Shown here: positions 33,825 to 42,228 of the stretch, piece by piece
Position numbering within the stretch: position 1 is the first letter of the stretch
Layout: each line of letters begins with the position of its first letter
From: JBOZRQ01 sp050789255
GTDB lineage: Bacteria > Bacillota > Sulfobacillia > Symbiobacteriales > Symbiobacteriaceae
Direction of reading: 5' to 3'
Assembly (NCBI GenBank): GCA_050789255.1
Contig: JBOZRQ010000007.1
Location: forward strand, 124,001-188,000
Length of the DNA stretch: 64,000 bases
The notes under the pieces: model-generated
Databases searched by the model: none
What the model saw: only the letters and a program-made list of their open reading frames with translations
What the model was told of the DNA's origin: nothing
Translations under genes and position numbers: made by a program

Positions 33825-33941
33825 GTTTCCTCCTGGAAATAACAAGAAAGTGTGTACTCCACGGTTGCTCTACGTGGTTCCGCTGCGGAAGGTAGCTAGA
33901 CCTCCTTAGTCGGGCTGAACTTGCCAAGAGTCCCGTACAGG

Positions 33942-34217
33942 CTAGGATCGGTCGCCCTTGACCTCGCCCGTAGCTGGCGTCGGCGCCAACGATGACGGCG
34001 AAGCCGGCTCGCTCGTGGATGTGTGCCTCTGGGGCGTGGTCAACATCCTGTGCAAGTGGATCGCAAACATCCTTGTACGTTGTTCAACCTGGGTCCACAC
34101 ATCGTCCATGATCTCGCCCACCCTGGTCAAATCATGATAACCATGATTCTTGACCATAACGAGCAAGAACAAACCACCCTCGGCAGGCTTTCGTTGGATA
34201 CCTGGCCCCACCGACAA
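33942..34217 (-). CDS. small cargo ORF, 91 residues
   Basis: Starts 4 nt after the stop of the endonuclease gene, at TTG 34217; ATG 34157 is an alternative start. Residues 20-60 are helical and coding-like (VMVKNHGYHDLTRVGEIMDD). The tail is Ser/Thr/Pro-rich. No clear ribosome site is seen, so translation would depend on coupling to the gene before it. Function unknown; it could be a small partner of the endonuclease. Confidence 0.45.
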   Translation of the reverse strand: MSVGPGIQRKPAEGGLFLLVMVKNHGYHDLTRVGEIMDDVWTQVEQRTRMFAIHLHRMLTTPQRHTSTSEPASPSSLAPTPATGEVKGDRS

Positions 34218-34220
34218 CGC

Positions 34221-35171
34221 TCAGGGCCGGTGGTATGGGTTCTTGTCAATGACGGCGGCACGCAGCTTTGTTCTCAGCAACTCAGGAAGATCCCCCTCCA
34301 TCTCTAGAAGACGGACAATCTCCTCCATGTGACATAAGACCACTGTGGCTTTTGACAGGGACTCGCGGCACATATGGACGGCGGCGTCCGTAAAGTCTGA
34401 CGCGGAGAGGAAAATACCCCTGGCATGTCCCCGGTTGAATACACGAACCAAGTGCTGAGCTACCTCACCGGGGCCTAGCGGCCTATTCCACCACTTGATC
34501 TCGACAAGATAGAGATTACCGTCCAGTTCTACCACACCGTCGATTTGCTCAACTATCCCTTCGCCGTCCTGTCCGCAGAGGGTAAAGGCTTCTCTGATGG
34601 AAATGCCAGCCACCCTAAACAAGCGGTTAAGAACGCCTTCGAGCATCTTGCCCCTTCGCTGTGGGTCATTAACTGTAAAGAGGCTAGTCAGGTCAGCACG
34701 GATTGATTGAAGTTGGGCGCGTTTCTGCTTGATCGCCTCTAGTTTGGCGTCGTGCTCTTCTCGTCTCTTTTGGGCTTCTCTCTCCCTCTCCTGATTCATT
34801 CGAGTGAAAGAGTCCTTCACGTTCACGAGCTGACATATTTCGGCAATTAGCCCCTTGGCCTTAAGTTGGTCCGCTGGCCAGCATGAAGCGAAGCTATCAA
34901 ACTGTGTGACACGCTTCAAGATTTCTCTTCGCTCTCGTATGGCGGCTTCGCCCCGCTGATTAAGGCGTACTAACACAGTTCGGGCGATCTCGTACTTGTT
35001 AATTTCATCCGGATCGCTTCGTACTCGGCGCTGCAAATCCTGAAGGATGGTCTCGCTTACTCCAGCTCCTTGGAAGAAGACAATAACACCCTGCTTGGAA
35101 CGGCAGAGTAGCGGAATGGTATCCACCAGCAGATCAAGCAGCTCCGGAGGATAGTGAAAAGTTACATCCAT
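34221..35171 (-). CDS. Mrr-type restriction endonuclease-like protein (cargo)
   Basis: A 316-residue protein from ATG 35171 (AGGAGG 8 nt upstream). It has an N-terminal helical domain (1-110) and a charged coiled coil (about 120-160). A C-terminal PD-(D/E)xK nuclease shows the catalytic set Asp211 in IDGVVELDG and Glu224-x-Lys226 in YLVEIKWW. This arrangement matches Mrr-like endonucleases, which cut modified or foreign DNA. The N-terminal domain, with FFQGAGVS and a helical bundle, could be an interaction module. It sits 78 nt after the caspase-like gene in the Hachiman-like operon. Confidence 0.82.
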   Translation of the reverse strand: MDVTFHYPPELLDLLVDTIPLLCRSKQGVIVFFQGAGVSETILQDLQRRVRSDPDEINKYEIARTVLVRLNQRGEAAIRERREILKRVTQFDSFASCWPADQLKAKGLIAEICQLVNVKDSFTRMNQEREREAQKRREEHDAKLEAIKQKRAQLQSIRADLTSLFTVNDPQRRGKMLEGVLNRLFRVAGISIREAFTLCGQDGEGIVEQIDGVVELDGNLYLVEIKWWNRPLGPGEVAQHLVRVFNRGHARGIFLSASDFTDAAVHMCRESLSKATVVLCHMEEIVRLLEMEGDLPELLRTKLRAAVIDKNPYHRP

Positions 35172-35249
35172 ACCTCTGTCCTCCTTGCAGGCTTAGGCCG
35201 GATATTCCGCCAACGCATGATTTGATTGCATACCCGTGACCAACGCCTC

Positions 35250-35831
35250 TTACCAAGAGCTATACGTGAGTCGAGTCTTGGCCTTGGTCGCCATTAGGTA
35301 ATCGTTGATCGCCTTGGTTATCGCAGAGTTGGGGTTAGACACCTTTCGAGTCCGATAAAACATGGCCCAGATCGCGGCAGCGTCATGAAAGTCCACTTTT
35401 TTGCGCCCCAAGTGGTAGCACCCTGTAAAGAGATTCGGTTGCGCTGCTTGCAGCTTCTCGAAACCATACTTACTCGAACAGGTGGACAAGCAAAGGACCC
35501 GCTTCTGGGCCACGGACACAGGCTCCACTAAACGCCGAATCAGAGTGCCAACTTCCTCCCAGGAAGCGTACTCCCCCAGCAATCCGACTCCATCCTGGTT
35601 GGCATGACCTGAAATGTGAACGAAACTTACGGCTTTATAAGCGGGCTGACTTCGTTTGAGAAGGGCTTCAAATGTATCCCGTGATGTGATCTTATATCGG
35701 ACCGTAGAAGATCTCAGTCCACGGTTTGTTAACAGTGCGTACACCATGTCAGCTTCCGTTGGCACTCCGAACGCAATCTCATGGTCAGCGGGAAAATCTA
35801 GTAACACGTACTCGTACTTGGGGCGGCCCAC
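35250..35831 (-). CDS. caspase/CHAT-like protease (cargo)
   Basis: A 193-residue protein from GTG 35831. It has the two-strand caspase-fold signature: SFVHISGHANQDGVGLL with His76 and RVLCLSTCSS with Cys118, the expected His-Cys dyad. No other domain is attached, so it looks like an isolated caspase-like core. It lies between the HamB-like helicase (60 nt) and the Mrr-type nuclease (78 nt). Caspase-like proteases act as death effectors in several bacterial defence systems, so a protease arm on a Hachiman-like system is a reasonable inference. Substrate unknown. Confidence 0.75.
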   Translation of the reverse strand: MGRPKYEYVLLDFPADHEIAFGVPTEADMVYALLTNRGLRSSTVRYKITSRDTFEALLKRSQPAYKAVSFVHISGHANQDGVGLLGEYASWEEVGTLIRRLVEPVSVAQKRVLCLSTCSSKYGFEKLQAAQPNLFTGCYHLGRKKVDFHDAAAIWAMFYRTRKVSNPNSAITKAINDYLMATKAKTRLTYSSW

Positions 35832-35891
35832 TCTATCACCTGCTGCATCAGTATCGCGATCTCGTGAAATGTTGGTCTGTCAATTTGGTGC

Positions 35892-38800
35892 TCAACGCTC
35901 GAAGTTCTCAAGCAGAGTAATGTCCATACTAATCCGGCGGTTCATGCTGCCGGAAGTTGCCAAGGCGGCCACTTTGGCTTCGATAACAAGATCATCTTCC
36001 AACCATGAGAAGACTGCTGGGGCTTCCTCCTTTTGCACATAACCTAACTTGACATCGCGATAGTAAACCTCAACCGCGTTTGGATCAACTGCATTGGTGG
36101 GTTGTGGCCGCAACGTAAGCTGGGCACCTGCCCGGATCTCCGACAACAACTCTGGGTGATAGTATTGCAGCCCCACCACGAAGGCCCTGTGATGCTTGGA
36201 GACGGCTCGTATTAGCCGTCCAGCATAACGACGTGTCGCCTGGAGCAGTAAAGCCTTACCGAATGAATCCAGGGCCAACTGCTCGACCTGGGGGATATCT
36301 AGGCGGTTAAACCACTGGATGAAGTGCCTCACGGAAAAAAGCCGCAGAGTATACCGCTCATGGTAGGCCCTTCCCACCGTTTCGGCTACGATCCTATCTC
36401 GAATCCCAAGGGTAGCACATGCCGCACCAGCCCTTGTGGACACACCAGCCTTGATGTAGGCAGGGAGATATACGAACTCTTCATCCACTTCAGCTTCCTC
36501 GTTGTCGGCTGTTAGGGCAGCCCAGAACAAAACTATTGCGTTAACAGCCCAAGGAAGTTTGTACCGGATAAAGTCGCCTACATAATCCACGCACTGTGAT
36601 ACTGCTTCTTCAACCTCGTCTGTCGCAGCGGTGTCTACAGACTTGCCAGTTTCCAGAAACATCGAAGCAAGTTCAGGCATTGAACCACCATGAAGCCACG
36701 AATCCAAGAGAGCCGCGTGATTCATTGTCTCGAACTGGCGCTTTGGCCTGGTTCCCTCAAGGCCAACCGTCAATTCCAGAAGTACATCTAAGACATTCGC
36801 ACTTATTCGACCGTCTGAAGTCCGAACGCTGGAAAACGAGTGAGGTTGAGATATTACGGTCTCTGCAAGCTTAGCGTACAACTGTCGGCAGTCTCGCAAG
36901 GGAAGACCAGAAATGGAGAAAAGCTTCTTGATGTCCTGATCATTGACCACCTGGTTTACAGCGACTGATGCGCGCTCAAACAACTTCTCCACAGCTTCTG
37001 CGTCTTCCTGAAGGTAGGCAGCAGCCAAGGATTTGGAGGCGATGCGAGACGGTTCCAACCCAAGCCCTTCAAAGGCCATTACCATCGTCTTGAGTTGCTC
37101 TACCACTTCGTTGTCTTCTGCCGCAAGAGCCTGGTCTGAAACGGTCAGTAGTTTTTCAAGGTAGCTATGTACCTCTAGTTGCCTAGACGCCTCTGCGTTC
37201 GAAAGGCCAATAAACCGCTCGTACGCGTGGTTTCCGGCGAGTGCATGGGTAGGGTCCTCGATAAGGATAACCGATCCTTCTGTCTCTCTGAGAGCCCGTC
37301 CAGCGCGACCGACCAGATTCAAGAAGCTACGAAGGTCAAGGGGGACAGCCCTTTTGTCTTTGAAACGGATGGGTTGAGCAATGATCAGATGGGTTATGGG
37401 CAGATTAACCCCTTCTAGGAGCGACGGTGTGGCCACCAGCACCTTGATCCCCTTGGCACCTGTAGTCTCTTCAATCGCCTCCCTAACCTCATCAGGCACG
37501 CTTCCGTGATGATAGGCTACGCCCTTGGGTGCCAACTTGGTTATGAGAGGATGCCTGTCAGTCAAAGTGCGGCCAAGACGTTCAACCCAAGGTGCATCTG
37601 ATTGTACCGGTAGCGCCTCGGCTAGTCGCTTGGCCAAGGCGACAGCCCAGATTGGCCGCGGACTATAAACCAATATGGTGCCCGGTTGTCCAGCCAAGAT
37701 CTTAGCCAGATAGACTGCGATATCGGATGCATTTACATCAGCGGTTGGCTCCGATGTTCGCCCTGATCGGTCGTAGAGTCTGGTGGTCAGTTTGAACTTG
37801 AATATCCCGGAAATGGTATGGGGACTGACTCGGATACGCGGTAGATCTGGGAACACCATGCTAAGGCTCGACCGAGCAGCGAGTTTGTGGTTCTCATACC
37901 TGAGTTCGCTCTTCTTCTCCTGTCTCTTGCGCCCCTCCGGTTGCCAATCGCCGTACGGCTCGTGCCAACAGACACTCAGCAGAGAGCGTGTCGGGCGCCA
38001 ACTGGTAACCACTGCCGTTGCTCCGTTAAGCGATTCTTGTGCCAGCCAATCCTGGAGTTCCTTCACTTTGCTCATTACGGCAGAGCAGATGATCAACCGT
38101 GGAAGGGGCACCCCAAGATCCACTAAGGATCGAAGAGCAATAAGAGTTTCCTCTTGAATCATTCCGCGTTGTTCTTCGGCAATTTTGTGGAACTCATCAT
38201 AGATGACCAGACTTGTGGTCAAAAGAAAACCCGCTTGCCGCCTTATCAGCGATGATAGCCGTTCAGGGGTGACCACGACTACTCTGGCCCTTTTCAGGAG
38301 ATAGTCGTCGAGGACATCAACAAACTCAAAGTCGCCTAGTGCTGAGGACACAGTGAGGCCGAGAGGGTTCAGCCGTCGGCCCAGGTCTCCCTCCACCTGC
38401 CTAACCAAGGCGCGAGTGGGCACGACGTAAATACAAGTTGCTTCCTCTTGCTCCTCAAGGGCACGAACTATGGCCAACTCACATAGCAGGGTTTTTCCTG
38501 CACTCGTCGGCATTGAGATGATTCGATGGCCGACCCCATCTCTGATAAATCCCTGGTCAATGGCGTGTTTCTGGGAAGGCCATAACTCTATAATCGGTGC
38601 GGGTAAGCCCGGCAGACGACTCGTGCCGGTCAAAACATCCAAGTATTCTGGCCTCAGCAAACCTGTAAGATTTGCTCGCACCGAATTATGATGTACCAAC
38701 TCAACCATAGAAGCAATATCATCAACAAACCAGTAGTGGAACGACGATAACCGTCCAGCAAACACCAAGGCCCGTTTGAACAGAGGCATAACCTGCTCCT

Positions 38801-39434
38801 CTAGCAATCGGTCCATGTGGGAGAACCCTCTCCGAATGGCCCGAACATGCAAGTCAAGAGCCTGCAAGACATTCTTCCAAAGGTACCCATCTAGGAGTTG
38901 CGGGAAGTCCTCCACTCCCGCATTGCCGAACTGGCCGGCACTCACCGCGGCCAGCTTTTCCACTTGCATGTAATCACGGCGCAGATAGGCCAGAACAGGC
39001 TCTGGCACACGAATCCCAATCATGGTAGCGTCAACTTTACCGCCAAGGAGAGCTGCATTACTGGATAGCCCAGCCTTCGAATAGCAAAGACAAGCCCTCA
39101 AATGCAATAGGGCACTGGGAGGTAACCATTCTACTGTCACACCGGCCAGGTATTCGTAACACTGGGCAGCGAGTGCCCATGCTTGTTCACGAATTGATGG
39201 GTCTTGGTCGAACACCTCATCAGGTTCGTTGGCCAGAGTTTCCAAGTAGATGGCATATCCCTGGAGTTCCTTGAGTTGTTTGTCCAAGTCCAAGTCCTGG
39301 GAGACATCGAAGCTCGCTCTCAAGACCGACGCTTTAGCAGAGTATAGAACCCGGCGGATTTCCTGAATAGTATCCTGGTAACCACCGGCGGCGAAGATAA
39401 ATTTCAGGCTAGATCCCTCAAGATACGAGTGCAT
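35892..39434 (-). CDS. hamB: HamB-like superfamily 2 helicase with HIRAN domain
   Basis: An 1180-residue Ski2-like DExH helicase. About 290 residues of N-terminal helices come first. Helicase motif I is MPTSAGKT (about 308-315) and motif II is DEFH (413-416). Motif IV-VI sequence includes LVATPSLLEGVNLP and LVGRAGRA. The last ~100 residues form a HIRAN-type domain, with VVGLQYYHPELL, DPNAVEVYY and LGYVQKEEAPA. It overlaps the HamA-like gene by 31 nt. Pairing of a DUF1837-type nuclease with such a helicase is the Hachiman (and AbpAB) arrangement. HIRAN domains bind DNA ends and are not usual in HamB as I know it. Confidence 0.82.
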   Translation of the reverse strand: MHSYLEGSSLKFIFAAGGYQDTIQEIRRVLYSAKASVLRASFDVSQDLDLDKQLKELQGYAIYLETLANEPDEVFDQDPSIREQAWALAAQCYEYLAGVTVEWLPPSALLHLRACLCYSKAGLSSNAALLGGKVDATMIGIRVPEPVLAYLRRDYMQVEKLAAVSAGQFGNAGVEDFPQLLDGYLWKNVLQALDLHVRAIRRGFSHMDRLLEEQVMPLFKRALVFAGRLSSFHYWFVDDIASMVELVHHNSVRANLTGLLRPEYLDVLTGTSRLPGLPAPIIELWPSQKHAIDQGFIRDGVGHRIISMPTSAGKTLLCELAIVRALEEQEEATCIYVVPTRALVRQVEGDLGRRLNPLGLTVSSALGDFEFVDVLDDYLLKRARVVVVTPERLSSLIRRQAGFLLTTSLVIYDEFHKIAEEQRGMIQEETLIALRSLVDLGVPLPRLIICSAVMSKVKELQDWLAQESLNGATAVVTSWRPTRSLLSVCWHEPYGDWQPEGRKRQEKKSELRYENHKLAARSSLSMVFPDLPRIRVSPHTISGIFKFKLTTRLYDRSGRTSEPTADVNASDIAVYLAKILAGQPGTILVYSPRPIWAVALAKRLAEALPVQSDAPWVERLGRTLTDRHPLITKLAPKGVAYHHGSVPDEVREAIEETTGAKGIKVLVATPSLLEGVNLPITHLIIAQPIRFKDKRAVPLDLRSFLNLVGRAGRALRETEGSVILIEDPTHALAGNHAYERFIGLSNAEASRQLEVHSYLEKLLTVSDQALAAEDNEVVEQLKTMVMAFEGLGLEPSRIASKSLAAAYLQEDAEAVEKLFERASVAVNQVVNDQDIKKLFSISGLPLRDCRQLYAKLAETVISQPHSFSSVRTSDGRISANVLDVLLELTVGLEGTRPKRQFETMNHAALLDSWLHGGSMPELASMFLETGKSVDTAATDEVEEAVSQCVDYVGDFIRYKLPWAVNAIVLFWAALTADNEEAEVDEEFVYLPAYIKAGVSTRAGAACATLGIRDRIVAETVGRAYHERYTLRLFSVRHFIQWFNRLDIPQVEQLALDSFGKALLLQATRRYAGRLIRAVSKHHRAFVVGLQYYHPELLSEIRAGAQLTLRPQPTNAVDPNAVEVYYRDVKLGYVQKEEAPAVFSWLEDDLVIEAKVAALATSGSMNRRISMDITLLENFER

Positions 39435-40288
39435 ACCTCATCACCTACCCGCCCAACGGCCTTTGATAGCTGAGCGAAATCGTTGTCAGGGAATGCGAGA
39501 ATAACCATATGCCGATGCCTCAGGGAAGGGGCCTCTAGCTGCTTATATGCCAAGTACGGACTACGCTCCGTGATATGCGACGTCACAAAAAATGCTCCAT
39601 AGTGAAAGCGGTTACCACCAGGCAGAAAGTCCTTGTGCGGTCGGAATATGGCTCGTTGCGCCTGCGGCAGCTGCCGCCTTACAGTCTTGAAAGTGTCTTG
39701 CAGGGTGTTGTAGATCGTGGTGACAAAGAACGAATTGACCTTGGTGCAGTGAGGAGCCATCTGCTTCTCACTTATCGTTTTTGTCTCCCACACTCTAACG
39801 GAATGCTGTCCCTCACAGTCAAAGAACTCCATGAAGTCTATACCTGGTACGGTAGTATGCTCCTTGGGCGGATTGACCGCCATAGGATCTCCAATTTCAA
39901 CGTACCAGTGAGCTAAGCACTCTCCCACCAAGCTTGTCAGATCATAACCGGCAGCACCAATCAATTCTGTTGCGCCTTTGTCTTGTGCTAACAGCAGTTG
40001 ATCAGCTGGGGTCAACCGCCCGCACAGAGCGCGACTAAAGGCCCGAAATCGACCGATCACCAACTTAAGCTTGATCAGTCGGTCACGCGGGGAATCCTCT
40101 GTTTCCCTGATGGCGTCCAGCAGATCTTCGTCAGCAAAGGTATTATACAAACGCTCGCCAAATTGCTCGATAAACTCATCAAAGTGGTCGGAGAACTCCG
40201 GGCTGTCCTTATGCACAAAGATCAGATCGCTAAGCACATATTCTTTTGCTACGTCTGGCACGGTTGGACCGTTGATCCACTCTTTCAA
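39404..40288 (-). CDS. hamA: HamA-like (DUF1837-type) nuclease of a Hachiman-like system
   Basis: From TTG 40288 (AGGAGGGG 5 nt upstream) 294 residues. The middle shows a PD-(D/E)xK-type core: GECLAHWYVE, then GIDFMEFFDCEG and VRVWETKTIS, giving E...D...ExK. This matches the layout of HamA/AbpA proteins of the DUF1837 family, which are nuclease partners of a helicase. It is the first gene of the cargo operon, overlaps hamB by 31 nt, and has a perfect palindrome upstream at 40346-40366. Family assignment rests on motif and partner, not on a search. Confidence 0.75.
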   Translation of the reverse strand: MKEWINGPTVPDVAKEYVLSDLIFVHKDSPEFSDHFDEFIEQFGERLYNTFADEDLLDAIRETEDSPRDRLIKLKLVIGRFRAFSRALCGRLTPADQLLLAQDKGATELIGAAGYDLTSLVGECLAHWYVEIGDPMAVNPPKEHTTVPGIDFMEFFDCEGQHSVRVWETKTISEKQMAPHCTKVNSFFVTTIYNTLQDTFKTVRRQLPQAQRAIFRPHKDFLPGGNRFHYGAFFVTSHITERSPYLAYKQLEAPSLRHRHMVILAFPDNDFAQLSKAVGRVGDEVCTRILRDLA

Positions 40289-40345
40289 ACTGGCCCCTCC
40301 TACCAATCTGGACGCCGTATAAAACTTTCGTATTTATACTAACTC

Positions 40346-40366
40346 GGTATACTATTCTTGTATACC
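40346..40366. promoter_or_regulatory. 21-bp palindrome upstream of hamA
   Basis: GGTATAC-TATTCTT-GTATACC, perfect 7-bp arms, 58 bp before the hamA start. AT-rich promoter-like sequence (TATAAA at about 40330) lies between. It looks like an operator for a dimeric repressor, but no regulator gene is found in the element. Confidence 0.55.
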
Positions 40367-40482
40367 CGAAAAAACAGTGCCCAGTATGACCAATTAAGCC
40401 AGATCAGTATTCAGACCCATTTGCACCCACCTGAATACGACTTCACCGAGTGGCCCCTTGCCGGTAGAGTGCAGCAAAAGAA

Positions 40483-40516
40483 GAGAGTCCTGTCCCCAGC
40501 AGGGGACAGGACTCTC
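40483..40516. repeat. 34-bp palindrome, copy 1
   Basis: Arms GAGAGTCCTGTCCCC and its complement around AGCA. An identical 34-bp sequence is at 43904-43937. It is followed inward by TGTTGACAAAT (40521-40531). It may act as a bidirectional terminator or as a module boundary. Confidence 0.85.
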
Positions 40517-40531
40517 AGGCTGTTGACAAAT

Positions 40532-40808
40532 CCACTTCCCATTCATGACGTGTGCATATCCATGCACCGCCTCTGGGCTTGAGATGTACAGCCCAGTATG
40601 TTCTTGCGAGCCTTGCCCAGCACACGTCGCCTACCGCAACCATTCACCAACCGCAAAACCATTTCGCTGTTTAAAGGTTTCCTGACAGTTTTGTCGAATC
40701 AAACTAGATGGCAGAGCTGTTCGAACAGGTGCGACCAAACGGTAGCTTGGCCGTCTCTTTCTCCACCCGTACCCGCACGACGAACACCTACATACTGGAG
40801 GGCTGACT
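40532..40808. other. leader region of the ubiquitin-like module
   Basis: No coding frame is convincing. A weak promoter candidate, CTGACA-17-TAGATG, lies near 40682-40710 on plus. A TGGGCT/AGCCCA hairpin is at about 40572-40593. Confidence 0.35.
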
Positions 40809-41087
40809 GTGAGCAGCGAACACGAGAATGTCGCAGCCGATAAGAAGGAAAAGGACTTTACGATCATCGTGAATGCCCGTGCGAAAGTGGTTCAGGACAA
40901 GGAACTGACGTTCAACCAGATCGTTGGCCTGGCTTTCAATCCGGTACCGTCCGGCGAGAACATCGTCTTCACCATCCTTTATCGGAACGGGCATGGCAAC
41001 AAGCCGGAGGGTAGCATGGACGAGGGTGAGTCTGTGAAGATCAAGGAAGGTATGATTTTCGATGTCACACCAACTGATAAGTCGTAG
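40809..41087 (+). CDS. bacterial ubiquitin-like protein (multiubiquitin family, single domain)
   Basis: A 92-residue beta-grasp protein from GTG 40809 (GGAGGG 6 nt upstream). A short polar N-terminus precedes the Ubl domain: KDFTIIVNARAKVVQDKELT, then NQIVGLAF and VTILYRNGHGNKPEGS-like text ending GMIFDVTPTDKS. This is the pattern of the prokaryotic multiubiquitin family, here with one domain. The C-terminus is not Gly-Gly. It overlaps the E1-like gene by 26 nt, so the pair is coupled. It probably serves as the modifier for that enzyme. Confidence 0.85.
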   Translation: MSSEHENVAADKKEKDFTIIVNARAKVVQDKELTFNQIVGLAFNPVPSGENIVFTILYRNGHGNKPEGSMDEGESVKIKEGMIFDVTPTDKS

Positions 41088-42228
41088 CCCTGATCTCAAA
41101 CGACTCCGGGACGAAGGTTACGATGTAGAGGTGCGGTCGAACTACCTGCTGGTCAAGCATGTGCCCTATGTGAACGCGAACCGTGAGGTCCAGTTCGGAA
41201 CCCTTGTCTCGGAGCTAACCTTAGCGGGTGACGTGACGACAGCGCCAAGCACCCACGTCGCCTACTTCATCGGGTCTCACCCGTGCAACCCTGATGGCAC
41301 GCTTCTGACTAAGATTCAACACCAAAGCCTGACGCAGGCGCTTGGCAAGGATCTTGTTGTTCAGCACTCGTTCTCGGCCAAAGCACCATACAAGGACTAC
41401 TACGAGAAGATGTCCACGTACGTGAGCATCATTTCTCGCCACGCCCGCGTCCTTGATCCTTCCGCAACAGCCAGCACCTTCCCCGTCATCGAGGCCGATG
41501 AAGAGGAATCGGTGTTCGCCTATCTGGATACGGCATCCAGCCGGGCTGAGATCAATGTCGTCAGTGACAAACTGCGCATCAATAAGGTGGCAATCGTCGG
41601 ACTGGGCGGGACCGGCTCTTATGTGCTGGACCTCATTGCCAAGGCCCCCGTCAAGGAGATCCATCTGTTTGATGGAGACAAGCTCTTGCAGCACAACGCT
41701 TTCCGGTCACCGGGAGCCCCGTCGGTGGAGGAGTTGCGCCAGGTGCCGAAGAAGGTGGATTACTTCCGGGAGCGTTACTCCAAAATCCACCGTCACATCT
41801 TTGCGCACCATGAGTACATCGACGGCTCGAACGTCGATCAGTTGCAGGGGATGACGTTCGTCTTCCTGTGTATAGACCGGGGCGAGGCAAGACGGCTCAT
41901 CGTCTCCAGACTGGAGGAACTGGGCATCCCGTTCATCGACGTTGGAATGGGTGTTCAGCTCGTCGATGGTTCATTGACCGGGGTTGTGCGCGTTACATTG
42001 AGCACCGAGGCGTATCGTGACAGCAAGCGAAAGCTCTCTTTCGGAGACGCTGACGGAAACAACGAGTATTCCCGAAACATCCAGATCGCTGATCTCAATG
42101 CGCTCAACGCGGCGCTCGCAGTCATCAAGTGGAAGAAGCAGTGTGGCTTCTATGTTGACCTACAGCGCGAGCATTTCAGTGGGTACAGCATCAACGGGAA
42201 CATGATCATCAACGAGGAAAAGGGATGA
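41062..42228 (+). CDS. ThiF/E1-like adenylyltransferase with N-terminal DUF6791-type domain
   Basis: A 388-residue protein. Residues 1-150 form a domain with YDVEVRSNYLLVKHVPYVN and HVAYFIGSHPC, as in the DUF6791 domain that precedes E1-like proteins. Residues about 165-330 form the ThiF Rossmann fold. Its nucleotide loop reads VGLGGTGSYVLDLIAK and the following segment LFDGDKLLQHNAFR, with the conserved Asp-x-Asn-like and Arg residues of adenylation. The predicted role is to activate the Ubl C-terminus. It overlaps the next gene by 4 nt. No separate E2 or JAB peptidase gene is in the element. Confidence 0.87.
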   Translation: MSHQLISRSPDLKRLRDEGYDVEVRSNYLLVKHVPYVNANREVQFGTLVSELTLAGDVTTAPSTHVAYFIGSHPCNPDGTLLTKIQHQSLTQALGKDLVVQHSFSAKAPYKDYYEKMSTYVSIISRHARVLDPSATASTFPVIEADEEESVFAYLDTASSRAEINVVSDKLRINKVAIVGLGGTGSYVLDLIAKAPVKEIHLFDGDKLLQHNAFRSPGAPSVEELRQVPKKVDYFRERYSKIHRHIFAHHEYIDGSNVDQLQGMTFVFLCIDRGEARRLIVSRLEELGIPFIDVGMGVQLVDGSLTGVVRVTLSTEAYRDSKRKLSFGDADGNNEYSRNIQIADLNALNAALAVIKWKKQCGFYVDLQREHFSGYSINGNMIINEEKG

